Source of the DNA: Streptomyces sp. 1331.2
GTDB lineage: Bacteria > Actinomycetota > Actinomycetes > Streptomycetales > Streptomycetaceae
NCBI RefSeq assembly: GCF_900199205.1
Contig: NZ_OBMJ01000001.1
Location: 1,364,001 to 1,428,000, forward strand
Direction: 5' to 3'
DNA length: 64,000 nucleotides
This document shows, piece by piece, positions 25,425-33,957 of the stretch. Both the position numbers and the translations under genes were made by a program. Within the stretch, counting starts at the first letter, position 1. Each line of letters opens with the position of its first letter. The notes beneath the pieces were generated by a model. That model made no database searches. It saw only the letters and a list, made by a program, of their open reading frames with translations, and was not told the origin of the DNA.

Positions 25425-26459
25425 ATGAGACTGAGCACCACCCGGCGGACACTGGTCCTGGTGTCCGCCGCCGCCGTGTCGGCCGCCGTCCTGGCGGGCT
25501 GCGGCACCGAGCACGCCGACAAGCACCAGGACGCGGCAGCGGGCGGCACCCCGGCGGCCGCGAGCGCCGCACCGACCGAGACGCCAAGCGCGAGCCCGTC
25601 CGCGAGCGCCGCTCCGAGCCCGTCCGCCTCGGCGAGCGCGAGCAGCGGCCCCGCCGCCTCGCAGAGCCCGAGCGCCGGCGCGGGCAAGTCGGCCAAGGCC
25701 GCGCCGAGCACCCCGCCGGGCGCCGCCGCCAAGGCCGGTGGCACCCTGCCCGCCGGGCTGACCACCCAGCCGCCGGTCGCCAAGCCCGTCGTCGTGGCCC
25801 CGGTGCCGAGCGCCAAGCCCGGCCCAGTCGCACCTCCGCCGCCGCCCGCGCCGCCGACCCCGCACGTGCCGCCGCTGCAGAGCGGCTGCACGCCCAGCAA
25901 GCCCCGCCCTGACGACCCCAAGGAGGCCGTCGGCGCGGCCCTCGCCGCGGCCGCGGGCCAGTCCCGGACGCTCAAGCTGAGCAGCGGCGGAACGGACCAG
26001 CTCCCGCCGCTGCCCGTCAACCTGGTCAAGGCGATCGCCTGGCAGGAGAGCGGCTGGCAGTCCGGCATCCTCGCCTGCGACGGCGGGATCGGCACCATGC
26101 AGGTCATGCCGAACACCATCAGCTGGATGAACGGCAAGTTCGGCACCACCTCGGACGCCAACACGCTCGCCGGGAACGTCCAGCTCGGCAGCCAGCTGCT
26201 CGACTGGCTCGTCGCCTACTACGGCGACTCCTCCTTCGGCGGGAAGTACGACCTCTCCCCCGACCCGGCCACCGGCAAGACGCCGCTGCTCGACCTGGTC
26301 GTCTCGGCGTACAACGCGGGCGCGGGCAACGTGCACTACAACGCCGTCACCGACCCGACCACCAGCGAGGTCGTCGGCAGCCTCTCCATCCCCAACCCGG
26401 GGTACGTCGCCAACGTCAAGGCGCTGATGTCCAGCCAGCCCTGGAACAAGGCGGGCTGA
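25425..26459 (+). CDS. Lytic transglycosylase-like lipoprotein
   Basis: A 344-residue secreted lipoprotein with lipobox VLAGC (Cys26). A long Ala/Ser/Pro linker (about 35-150) precedes a C-terminal SLT-type domain. The likely catalytic Glu is E208 in AIAWQESGWQ, followed by GIGTMQVMPNT and SAYNAGAGNV as in Slt70/MltC-like enzymes that cleave peptidoglycan. The ATG at 25425 has GGGGGG upstream. A strong palindrome after the stop terminates it. Confidence 0.9.
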   Translation: MRLSTTRRTLVLVSAAAVSAAVLAGCGTEHADKHQDAAAGGTPAAASAAPTETPSASPSASAAPSPSASASASSGPAASQSPSAGAGKSAKAAPSTPPGAAAKAGGTLPAGLTTQPPVAKPVVVAPVPSAKPGPVAPPPPPAPPTPHVPPLQSGCTPSKPRPDDPKEAVGAALAAAAGQSRTLKLSSGGTDQLPPLPVNLVKAIAWQESGWQSGILACDGGIGTMQVMPNTISWMNGKFGTTSDANTLAGNVQLGSQLLDWLVAYYGDSSFGGKYDLSPDPATGKTPLLDLVVSAYNAGAGNVHYNAVTDPTTSEVVGSLSIPNPGYVANVKALMSSQPWNKAG

Positions 26460-26478
26460 CCCGAGGCCGCGTGTCCTG

Positions 26479-26528
26479 CGGACGAACGGGGCCCGGGACG
26501 CGATCGCGTCCCGGGCCCCGTTCGTCCG
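26479..26528. terminator. Perfect 24-bp hairpin terminator between convergent genes
   Basis: Bases 26479-26502 pair perfectly with 26505-26528 around an AT centre. The hairpin lies 20 bases after the transglycosylase stop and 15 before the end of the convergent gene at 26543. It probably serves both. Confidence 0.85.
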
Positions 26529-26542
26529 GCGGGCGTCCCCCG

Positions 26543-28588
26543 TCAGCCGCGCGCGGCGGTGACGGCGGTGCCCAGCGCCTCCTTGATGCGCGGGCCGAGG
26601 CGGGCGAAGCCCAGCTCCTTCATGGCCGCCCGCAGCAGCTCCTCCTCCGAGCGCTCGACACCGTCGCCGTCCACCCACCGCACGACGGCGAGCAGTTCGT
26701 CGGCCGAGTAGGCGGTGACGGGACGGCCGGGCGTGAAGTCCGGCTTCGCGGGACGGGTGCCGGCCTCGGGCTCGGGAGCCCCCTCGACGGCGGGCTCGGG
26801 CTCGACAACGGTCACCGGCTCGGCCTCGGCGGCCGGCTCCTCGACCTCGACCGCCGCCTCCTCCACTACCGCGTCGACAACGGCCTCGACCTCGGCGACG
26901 GGCTCGACCTCGGCGACGGGCTCGATCTCGGCGACGGGCTCGGCGTCGGCATCGACCTCGGTCACCGGCTCGGCCTCGACGGCCGCCTCGATGGGCTCGG
27001 GCTCAGCTGCCACCTCCTCGGCGACAACCTCGTCCACCTCGACGACGGGCTCCTCCGCCACCTCGGCGTCAACCTCGGCAGCGGGCTCCTCGACCTCGAC
27101 GGCCGCTTCGGCCACCTCTGCCTCGACCTCGTCCGCCGCTGCGGCCTCGGCCAGGGCGGCGGTCGCGGCGGCGACCAGGTCGTCGGCGGCCGGGGAGGGC
27201 GCCGGGAGGGAGACGACCGCGGCCGGCGCGTCCTCCTCCGTCAGTTCCTCCTCCACCGCGGCCGGCTCGACGTCGACGGCCTCGACCTCGACGGCGGCCT
27301 CCGCCTCGTCGCTCTCCTCGGCGGCTTCCTCGGCGGCCTCCTCGACCGGAGCCGTCACCGAGAGCGGGACCTCCTCCACGAGCCCGTCCCGCTGCCCACC
27401 GGCCAGCGCCTGACGGGCCGCAGCCTCCGCCTCAGCGGCCGAAGCCTCGGAGCCCAGCTCCTCCGCGCCCGCCTCCTCCGCAGCCGGCTGCTCACCGGTC
27501 ACGTCCTCGACCGACGCTTCGCCGACCGGCTCATCGGTGACGGCCACCTCGTCGACCAGCACCTCGCCGTCCGGCGCCACGTCGACCGCCGCCTCCTCGG
27601 CGACGGCCTCCGCGACGACGGCGTCGGCCGCCAGCCCGTCCCGCTGCCCGCCCGCCAGTGCCTGGCGGGCCGTGTACGCGGCCTCGGCGGCGCGGCGGTC
27701 GGCCTTGGCGGCGGCGAGTTCGGTGAGCAGTTCGCCGAGGCCGGCCTCCTCCAGGTCGGCGCGCAGGCTGCGGATGGTGGGCAGGCGGTAGAGGGTGCCC
27801 TCGTCGGAGGCGAGCCGCTCGACCAGGTCGATCAGCTCGGTGAAGGGCAGCCCGTCCAGGTCGTGGGCGGGCAGCAGGCGGGCGAGCTCGCGCAGGCCGG
27901 TGTTGATCGCCTCGAAGGCCTGGGCGGTGTGCTCGACCAGGGCTCCGTCGGCGGGCACGGTCGGGAGGGTGCCGGCCGGGGCGAGGGCGGCCCAGGCGCG
28001 GCGCTCGATCTCGGCGGAGGTGAGGGCCTCGTGCAGGTCCTCGCGGCGGATGCGGCGGTCGGTGGCGAGGGCGGTGGCCTGCTTGCGCAGTGACCGGCCG
28101 CGCAGCCAGGAGAGCTTGACGCCGTTCTCGCGGCGCCAGGTGCTGTCGGCGGTGGCGGCGGCGAGGGCGCCGAGGTCGGCGTCGTAGGCGGCGGTGGTGA
28201 GGGTCGCGGAGGTGCGGTGCACCCGGTGGAGCATCTCGACCAGGAGCGCGGCCTTGGCGACGGTGTCCGGCTCGTCCAGCTTGACCTCGGCGGCCAGGGC
28301 GGTGACGGCCTCCCAGGTCTGCTGGAGGTCGCGGCCGCGCAGTTCGGCGAGCGCGGTGGAGGCGGCGCGGGCGTCCTCGGGGGTGGCGACGGTGTCGACG
28401 GCCGCGTACCAGGCGTGGGTGTCGGCGCTGAGGGTGAAGGCCCCGAGTTCGGCGTAGCGGCCGAGGTCCTCGCGGAGGTCGGGCTCCGCGGCGGCGTCCT
28501 GGGGGTCCTTGACGTCTGCGGCGTCTGCGGCGTCGGCGACGTCCACCGGGTCGGCTGCGTCGGCGTTGCGCGAGTGAAGCACTGTCAT
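26543..28588 (-). CDS. Acidic repeat protein with DUF3320-like C-terminal domain
   Basis: A 681-residue protein of unknown function. Residues 1-30 are Ala/Asp-rich. Residues about 30-320 form a helical domain (LREDLGRYAELGAFTL, EIERRAWAALAPAG). A Val/Glu/Pro/Ala linker of about 260 residues follows, built of units such as EPVAEVEPVAEVE. The last 60 residues (SADELLAVVRWVDGDGVERS, then AMKELGFARLGPRI) resemble the DUF3320 tail of large DNA helicases. The 13-residue block ARQALAGGQRDGL occurs twice. I start at the ATG at 28588; upstream sequence is non-coding in character. Confidence 0.75.
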   Translation of the reverse strand: MTVLHSRNADAADPVDVADAADAADVKDPQDAAAEPDLREDLGRYAELGAFTLSADTHAWYAAVDTVATPEDARAASTALAELRGRDLQQTWEAVTALAAEVKLDEPDTVAKAALLVEMLHRVHRTSATLTTAAYDADLGALAAATADSTWRRENGVKLSWLRGRSLRKQATALATDRRIRREDLHEALTSAEIERRAWAALAPAGTLPTVPADGALVEHTAQAFEAINTGLRELARLLPAHDLDGLPFTELIDLVERLASDEGTLYRLPTIRSLRADLEEAGLGELLTELAAAKADRRAAEAAYTARQALAGGQRDGLAADAVVAEAVAEEAAVDVAPDGEVLVDEVAVTDEPVGEASVEDVTGEQPAAEEAGAEELGSEASAAEAEAAARQALAGGQRDGLVEEVPLSVTAPVEEAAEEAAEESDEAEAAVEVEAVDVEPAAVEEELTEEDAPAAVVSLPAPSPAADDLVAAATAALAEAAAADEVEAEVAEAAVEVEEPAAEVDAEVAEEPVVEVDEVVAEEVAAEPEPIEAAVEAEPVTEVDADAEPVAEIEPVAEVEPVAEVEAVVDAVVEEAAVEVEEPAAEAEPVTVVEPEPAVEGAPEPEAGTRPAKPDFTPGRPVTAYSADELLAVVRWVDGDGVERSEEELLRAAMKELGFARLGPRIKEALGTAVTAARG

Positions 28589-28793
28589 GTGAGGTCCGGT
28601 TCTGGGCGACGGCGGCGGGGCTGGCGACGAGGGGGCGGCGGACCGGTTGCGCGGGGTGCCCCGGGGGCGGGGCGAGGGGCGCGCGGTCGGGCTGCCGGTT
28701 GTGGAGGCCCAGAATACGGGTGCCCGTTCGAGCCTTGCACGCACCCACCGTCCCGACGGGCCGGTGTCGTATCCCATACCGCCCGCCTGGCCG

Positions 28794-30398
28794 CTACTCG
28801 GGAGGTCCGGCCGGGTGGTCCGGTGCTGGTCCGGCCGGGTGGTCGGGCGCTGTTCCCCCGGTCGGGCCGGGGCGGCGGCCGGGGCGCCGCAGCCGTTCCA
28901 GGGGGACCTCGCGGGCGCCGCGGCGCGGTCGGCCGAGCGGCGGGCGGTGCCCGGCCCGACCGAGGGTGTGGAGGTCGACCGGCGCGAGGTACTCGTTCAG
29001 CGCCGTGCGGTGCCACCACGCGCCGGTTTCCCGCAGTTCGCGCCAATCGGTGAACCGGTAGAGGTAGAGGGTCGCCCGGACGTGGGTCGGCGGGGCGTCC
29101 GGGAAGGGGTTGTGGCGCAGCAGGCGCAGGGTGGCCCGGTCGCCGGCGAGCAGGCGGGCGACGAAGGGCAGGAACCAGGCGCGGGCGTAGCCGGGCGAGA
29201 TGCCGGCGAACCACATCAGCCAGTCCAACCGCAGGTGGTAGGGGGCGTACTGGCGCGGGAGACGGCGCACGTCGCCGGGTTTGCCCTTGAAGCCGTACTC
29301 GCGCCACACCGTCTGCGGGGTGAGGACCGCCTCGTCGGTGCCTTCGACCACGACCTCCTGGCGGAGGCGGTTGATGCTGCCGAAGGCGCCGTAGGTGTTG
29401 ACGAGGTGGAGCCGGTTGAAGGAGCGGTTCATGGCCTGCTGGCGGGAGATCATGTTCCGTACCGGCCAGTAGCTGAGCACGGCGACGGCTGCGGTCAGCG
29501 CGATCACCAGCGTCTCGTACCAGAGCGGGGTGCCGGGGTAGTCGCGGGCGTGGACGGGCAGGGCGAGGCGGGACGGCTGGACGGCGGCGAGCGCGAGGGC
29601 GATCGTGAGCCAGTTGAGCCAGGCGAAGTTGCCGGAGGCGATCAGCCACAGCTGGGTGGCGATGACGGCGCAGGCGGCGTAGCTCGCGATCGGCTGCGGG
29701 AGCAGCAGGCAGACCGGTACGACGAGTTGGACGACGTGGTTGGCCGCGACCTCGACCCGGTGCAGTCGGTCGGGCAGGTGGTGGAAGAACCAGCTGAGCG
29801 GGCCGGGCATCGGCTGGGTCTCGTGGTGGTAGCGCAGGCAGGTCAGGTCGCGCCAGCAGCTGTCGCCGCGCAGCTTGATCAGTCCGGCGCCGAATTCGAC
29901 GCGGAAGACGAGCCAGCGCATCAGCCACAGCACCAGGGTGGGCGGGGCGGTGTCGGCGGTGCCCAGGAAGGCGGCGAGGGAGCCCGCTTCGAGCAGCAGG
30001 GACTCCCACCCGAAGGAGTACCAGGTCTGCCCGACGTTGACGATGGAGAGGTAGAGCACCCAGAGCACCGCCCAGAGCAGGATCGACGTCCAGAGCGGGA
30101 CGGCGTCGCCGAGCCCGGCCGCGACGGCGGCGGCGAGGGCGGCGCCGCTCCAGGCGACGGCGGCGAAGAAGCGGTCGCTGTAGTGGAGGTGGAAGAGGCC
30201 GGGTGCCTGGCGGAAGGTGACGCGGGCGGTGAAGCGGGGCACCGGCAGCATGCCGTCCGCGCCGATGAGCGCGCGGAACTGCGCGGCCGCGTCGAGGAAT
30301 CCGATCAGGTAGATGACGGCGAGCAGGCGTTGGACGAGCAGCCGGCTCAGCCAGTAGTCGGGGGCGGCGAACCAGTCCATGCGGCCCATGCCTACCAT
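28794..30398 (-). CDS. Lipase maturation factor (LMF1)-family membrane protein
   Basis: A 534-residue polytopic membrane protein. LMF-family blocks are visible: YSFGWESLLLEAG, RWLVFRVEFGAGLIKLRGD and CWRDLTCLRYHHETQPMP, then NTYGAFGSI and YGFKGKPGD. In animals LMF1 is an ER chaperone for lipases; the bacterial role is unknown. The start is ambiguous among ATGs at 30398, 30389 and 30380. The C-terminal tail is low-complexity (repeated DHPAGPAP). Confidence 0.85.
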   Translation of the reverse strand: MVGMGRMDWFAAPDYWLSRLLVQRLLAVIYLIGFLDAAAQFRALIGADGMLPVPRFTARVTFRQAPGLFHLHYSDRFFAAVAWSGAALAAAVAAGLGDAVPLWTSILLWAVLWVLYLSIVNVGQTWYSFGWESLLLEAGSLAAFLGTADTAPPTLVLWLMRWLVFRVEFGAGLIKLRGDSCWRDLTCLRYHHETQPMPGPLSWFFHHLPDRLHRVEVAANHVVQLVVPVCLLLPQPIASYAACAVIATQLWLIASGNFAWLNWLTIALALAAVQPSRLALPVHARDYPGTPLWYETLVIALTAAVAVLSYWPVRNMISRQQAMNRSFNRLHLVNTYGAFGSINRLRQEVVVEGTDEAVLTPQTVWREYGFKGKPGDVRRLPRQYAPYHLRLDWLMWFAGISPGYARAWFLPFVARLLAGDRATLRLLRHNPFPDAPPTHVRATLYLYRFTDWRELRETGAWWHRTALNEYLAPVDLHTLGRAGHRPPLGRPRRGAREVPLERLRRPGRRPGPTGGTAPDHPAGPAPDHPAGPPE

Positions 30399-30569
30399 CG
30401 CGGCTGCGCGGGCGGGCCCGGCCGGGGCGCGGTCGGCGGACGGTTCACCCGCTCGGCCTGGCCGAACTGCGCTGCGCCGTAGGGCCGCAGCGGCCGCCCG
30501 GGACGCCCGCCCGTGCTGTCGGGCCGCCGTCGGAATGCGGCCCCGGGCCACCTGGCCCCGGACGGCAGC

Positions 30570-30612
30570 GTGGCGGGGAGCCTCTCCTCGGGGGTGAGAG
30601 GCGCCCCGCCAC
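30570..30612 (-). terminator. Hairpin terminator for the GAF-PAS gene
   Basis: Bases 30570-30586 pair with 30596-30612 with a single mismatch around a 9-base loop. The stem lies about 75 bases beyond the stop of the minus-strand gene at 30686. The surrounding 287-base gap (30399-30685) holds nothing else recognisable. Confidence 0.65.
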
Positions 30613-30685
30613 GGTGGCGGACGGTAGGAGTGGTGGTGCCGGCGGCCGTGGCCGCGGTGCCGCGCGCGGGCGGCGGGTCGGCGGT

Positions 30686-31783
30686 TCAGCTCGGCAGGAC
30701 GAGTCCGGACCCGCCGGCGGCGCCCGGGCGGCCGGCCGCGGTCGCGGTGCCGTTCTGCTGCAGCCGGTCCACCAGCAGGGCGGCCAGCGTGCCGAGCTCC
30801 TCCTCCGTGCGGGACTGGGCGGTGACGTCCATGCCGACGGTGAGGACACCGTTGACCTGGCCGGTGCGCGCGGTCCGCAGCGGGGTGCAGGTGAAGCTGA
30901 AGATCTGCTGGATGCGCTGGGCCTCGGGGCGGGCGCTCTGCACCCGGACGTCGTTGAGGACGGTGGCGCGGCCGGTGTGGTACGCCTCGGAGACGGCCTG
31001 CTGGAGGCCGGCCGCGCCGAGCTGCGGGTAGGCGGTGCCGATCGTGCCGTACGCGACCGGGGCGCCGAAGGTCTCGGCGTGCTGGGCGTTGGCGTAGCGG
31101 ATCTCCTGGCCGGGGCCGTCGGTCAGCATGATGGGGAACGGGGAGCCGTCGAAGGCGGCGAACATCTCCTGCTGCTGGGCGAGCAGGTTGTCGCGCAGCC
31201 GGATCTCGGAGAGCAGCGCCTCGGCGAGGTGCTGGATGTCGCGCAGCCGCTCGCGTCCCCACTGCCGGGGTTCCCGGTCGAGGACGCAGACGGTGCCGAT
31301 GACGGTGTTGGTGTCGTCGACGAGGGGGGCGCCGAGGTAGGCCCGGACTCCGAGTTCGTCCACGACCGGGTTACCGGCGAAGCGGGGGTAGGCGAGGATG
31401 TCGTCCAGGGCGAGGGGCGAGCGCTGGGCGACGACGTGCGGGCAGAAGCCGTGGCTGAGCGGCATCTGCCGGGAGGGGAGGTCGAAGGCGATGCCCCGGT
31501 CTGCCCAGGAGGCGCCTTCTTCGGCCGCAGCTTCGTTCGAGTTTGGCGGAATGTAGAGCCCCCGGAACATCTGGCGCTCGTCGTTGATGAAGTTGACCAT
31601 CGCGATGGGAGCGCGGGTGATGCTGGCTGCCAGGTGCGCGAAGCGGTCGAAGGCCTCGTCCGCGGACGGTTCGTTGAGACCCAGGCTGCGCAGCCTGCGA
31701 GTCCGCTCGGACTCCCCGGCGGCACCCGGGAACTGGCCTTGAGTGCTCATCACATCAGTCATGGCGCACATGTAATCAGACAT
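30686..31783 (-). CDS. GAF and PAS domain sensory protein
   Basis: A 365-residue cytoplasmic protein with an N-terminal GAF domain (about 25-190; DELGVRAYLGAPLVDD and GTVCVLDREPR are typical) and a PAS domain (about 205-345; AFDGSPFPIMLTDGPGQEI, TPLRTARTGQVNGVL). No kinase, cyclase or phosphatase output domain follows, so it may act through a partner. Three candidate starts exist (31783, 31762, 31750); none has a strong ribosome site. Confidence 0.85.
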   Translation of the reverse strand: MSDYMCAMTDVMSTQGQFPGAAGESERTRRLRSLGLNEPSADEAFDRFAHLAASITRAPIAMVNFINDERQMFRGLYIPPNSNEAAAEEGASWADRGIAFDLPSRQMPLSHGFCPHVVAQRSPLALDDILAYPRFAGNPVVDELGVRAYLGAPLVDDTNTVIGTVCVLDREPRQWGRERLRDIQHLAEALLSEIRLRDNLLAQQQEMFAAFDGSPFPIMLTDGPGQEIRYANAQHAETFGAPVAYGTIGTAYPQLGAAGLQQAVSEAYHTGRATVLNDVRVQSARPEAQRIQQIFSFTCTPLRTARTGQVNGVLTVGMDVTAQSRTEEELGTLAALLVDRLQQNGTATAAGRPGAAGGSGLVLPS

Positions 31784-32181
31784 CCGGGCTGTTCGGTGCT
31801 ACCGGTACCGGCCACTGAACCTGCTGATGAACAGTCAAAGCAGCATGTGAACGGCCGCTCACGGGGTCGCGATGTGGGCGAAGATCGTTTCCCACCCGGC
31901 CTGCGGGTGAAACCCGTGGGCGGAACGGGGGCTCCGAATCCCGCCAATCCAAGATCAACCGACATGGAACGGGTGTCCCCATATGACAATGAGCCCTGCC
32001 GAAGACACGGACGGTATTGCCCTCCCCGGGAGGGGCCGTTCCAGAGTCCGCATGCACCGGTTGCACGGGAGCGATCGGCCGCCGACCCCCACAATCCACC
32101 CAGTCCCCTCGGAGGGCGGCCGGAGCGGCATCGACGGCACGAACGGAGGCACGACACCACGGCAACGAGAGGACCCCAGCA
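31784..32181. other. 398-base intergenic region between divergent genes
   Basis: This holds the promoters of the GAF-PAS gene (minus) and the acyl-CoA dehydrogenase gene (plus). Short open frames exist but none has a ribosome site or a recognisable product. I see no strong palindrome or repeat. Confidence 0.5.
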
Positions 32182-33450
32182 ATGGCGATGGACTACTTCA
32201 CCGACGAGCGGCACGAGAGCCTCCGGGCGGAGGTCCGTGAGTTCGCGGAGAAGGAAGTGCGTCCTCAGGTGGCCCGCATGGAGGCCGACCGGAAGGTCGA
32301 GTTCGAACTCTCGCGGGAGATCGCCCGGCGGGGATGGATCGGCGTGACCATCCCCAAGGAGTTCGGCGGCCTGGGGCTGGGTCATCTCGGCAAGACCATC
32401 ATCGTGGAGGAACTGGCCCGGGTCAGCGGCGCGATGGGCGCCGTGGCCCAGGCCTCGCAGCTCGGCGTCGCCAAGGTCATCCACTTCGGCTCGGACGCCC
32501 AACGCCGCAAGTGGCTGCCGAAGTTCGCCTCCGGCGAGTCCCTGCCGACCATCGCCGTCACCGAGCCCGAGTCGGGCGGCCACGTGCTCGGCATGACCGG
32601 CACCGCCCGCCGCGAGGGCGACGAGTACGTGCTGAACGGACGCAAGTGGTTCGTCGGCAACTCCCACATCGGCGACGTCCACGGCGTGGTCCTCCGCACC
32701 GGCAAGGGCAGCCGGGGCCTGTCCGCCTTCCTGGTGGAGAGCGACCGCCCCGGCTTCCGGGCCGGTGAACTCGGCAACCAGGGCGGCCTGCACGGCTTCA
32801 GCTTCGGCGAGTTGGTCTTCGAGGACTGCCGCATCCCGGCCCGCAACCGGCTGGCCGAGGAGGGGCAGGGGCTCGACGTCGCCTACTCCTCCTCCACCCT
32901 GTACGGCCGGCTCAACCTGGGCGCCGTCGCGCTCGGCATCCACGTCGCGATCGTCGAGGACGTCGTGCGGTACGCCGAGGAGCGGGTGCTGTACGGCGAG
33001 CCGCTCAACCAACTCAACAGCGTGGCACTGAAGCTGGGCGAGATGCAGTCCAAGCTGATGATCGCCAAGCTCGCCGCGTACCACGCGTCGCACCTGCTCG
33101 ACAACGGCAAGCCCTGCGACGCCGAGCTGATGAACGCCAAGCTCGTCAACACCGAGTACGCGATGGACTCGGCGCGCACCGCGATGGAGATCCTGGCCGC
33201 CCGCGGCACGCAGGAGGAGTTCAACATCATCCGCTACCTGCGCGACGCCACCCATCTCTACGCCCCGGCCGGCACCTCGGACGTGCAGCGGCTGCGGCTC
33301 GGCCAAGTCGCCTCGGGGACCTACGGCAAGCAGTGGTCGGCCGAACTGTCCGACCTGGCGAGCTGGGCGTGGACCGAGCTCAACCAGCGGGAGGCCCGGG
33401 GCCGGGAGGACGCGGGCGCGCGGGTGGTCCGGATACCGCTGGCGAGTTGA
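32182..33450 (+). CDS. Acyl-CoA dehydrogenase-family protein
   Basis: A 422-residue flavoprotein of the acyl-CoA dehydrogenase fold. TEPESGG (127-133), RKWFVGNSHIGDVH and YAPAGTSDVQRLRLG (360-374) match family positions. The usual catalytic Glu is absent at both known sites: the MCAD site reads A/P before GTS (about 362-363) and the isovaleryl-CoA-dehydrogenase site reads Gly (about 242, YGRLNLG). It may be a divergent dehydrogenase or have another base. The ATG at 32182 follows GAGAGGA. Confidence 0.88.
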   Translation: MAMDYFTDERHESLRAEVREFAEKEVRPQVARMEADRKVEFELSREIARRGWIGVTIPKEFGGLGLGHLGKTIIVEELARVSGAMGAVAQASQLGVAKVIHFGSDAQRRKWLPKFASGESLPTIAVTEPESGGHVLGMTGTARREGDEYVLNGRKWFVGNSHIGDVHGVVLRTGKGSRGLSAFLVESDRPGFRAGELGNQGGLHGFSFGELVFEDCRIPARNRLAEEGQGLDVAYSSSTLYGRLNLGAVALGIHVAIVEDVVRYAEERVLYGEPLNQLNSVALKLGEMQSKLMIAKLAAYHASHLLDNGKPCDAELMNAKLVNTEYAMDSARTAMEILAARGTQEEFNIIRYLRDATHLYAPAGTSDVQRLRLGQVASGTYGKQWSAELSDLASWAWTELNQREARGREDAGARVVRIPLAS

Positions 33451-33473
33451 GCGGGCGGATCTGCCGGCCCCGC

Positions 33474-33545
33474 TGTTCCTGCGTTCCTGCTGGTCCTGCT
33501 GGTCCCGCTGGTCCTGCTGGTCCTGCTGGTCCTGCTGGTCCTGCT
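33474..33545. repeat. 9-base tandem repeat (GGTCCTGCT)n
   Basis: Seven near-perfect 9-base units run from 33483 to 33545, preceded by a degenerate unit. One unit has C for T. It starts about 25 bases after the acyl-CoA dehydrogenase stop. It is not within a credible gene on either strand, although either strand would encode a Gly-Pro-Ala-like repeat. Confidence 0.8.
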
Positions 33546-33614
33546 GATCCGACCCTCTGGTCGATCCGGCGAATCTTCAGCAGATGATCGGGCGACCGTT
33601 TTTGACCTGTTCCT

Positions 33615-33657
33615 GACGGCTCTCCGGGAGGCGCACCCCGCCTCCCGGGGGGCCGTC
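33615..33657 (+). terminator. Hairpin terminator after the acyl-CoA dehydrogenase gene
   Basis: Inner arms CCGGGAGGCG (33624-33633) and CGCCTCCCGG (33639-33648) are perfect. Outer arms GACGGC (33615-33620) and GCCGTC (33652-33657) also pair. The position, about 165 bases after the stop and before the conservon, fits a terminator. Confidence 0.65.
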
Positions 33658-33957
33658 CGCCCTTGGTGGCGGAGGTTCTGAGCTGCTGCGATGTGTCCAC
33701 GAACGCCCCGGCCGGGCGAGCCACCCGCGGTCATCAGCCTTTTACATATCGTCAGTTGATGTTGCGATAAGGGCACCTGGGACTGATAGGTTTCCTGCCG
33801 TCGGCGGCCATGGCTGTACTCGCCCGGGCGGTGACACCGCGTCACCATGTCCGGCGAACCCGGCCTCGGCACCCCGAAACCCGCCCGGGCCACACGGGCC
33901 GACCGCCGTTCGGACCCGTGACCCGGCCTGCAACTCGGCCCTGCACCAAGGAATCAG
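33658..33957 (+). promoter_or_regulatory. Upstream region of the conservon
   Basis: This 300-base stretch has no credible gene. It includes a locally AT-richer patch (33736-33775) in which TTTACA (33741) and GATAAG (33766) could be a promoter with a 19-base spacer. That spacing is not ideal, so the promoter call is weak. Confidence 0.3.

Noticed and set aside
28585..30009. Long minus-strand frame overlapping the LMF-family gene
   Set aside because: It is Arg/Pro-rich with no family resemblance, while the other frame has a clear membrane protein.
31784..32181. N-terminal extension of the acyl-CoA dehydrogenase homologue from 32017
   Set aside because: The extra 55 residues have no family similarity, and GAGAGGA precedes the ATG at 32182.
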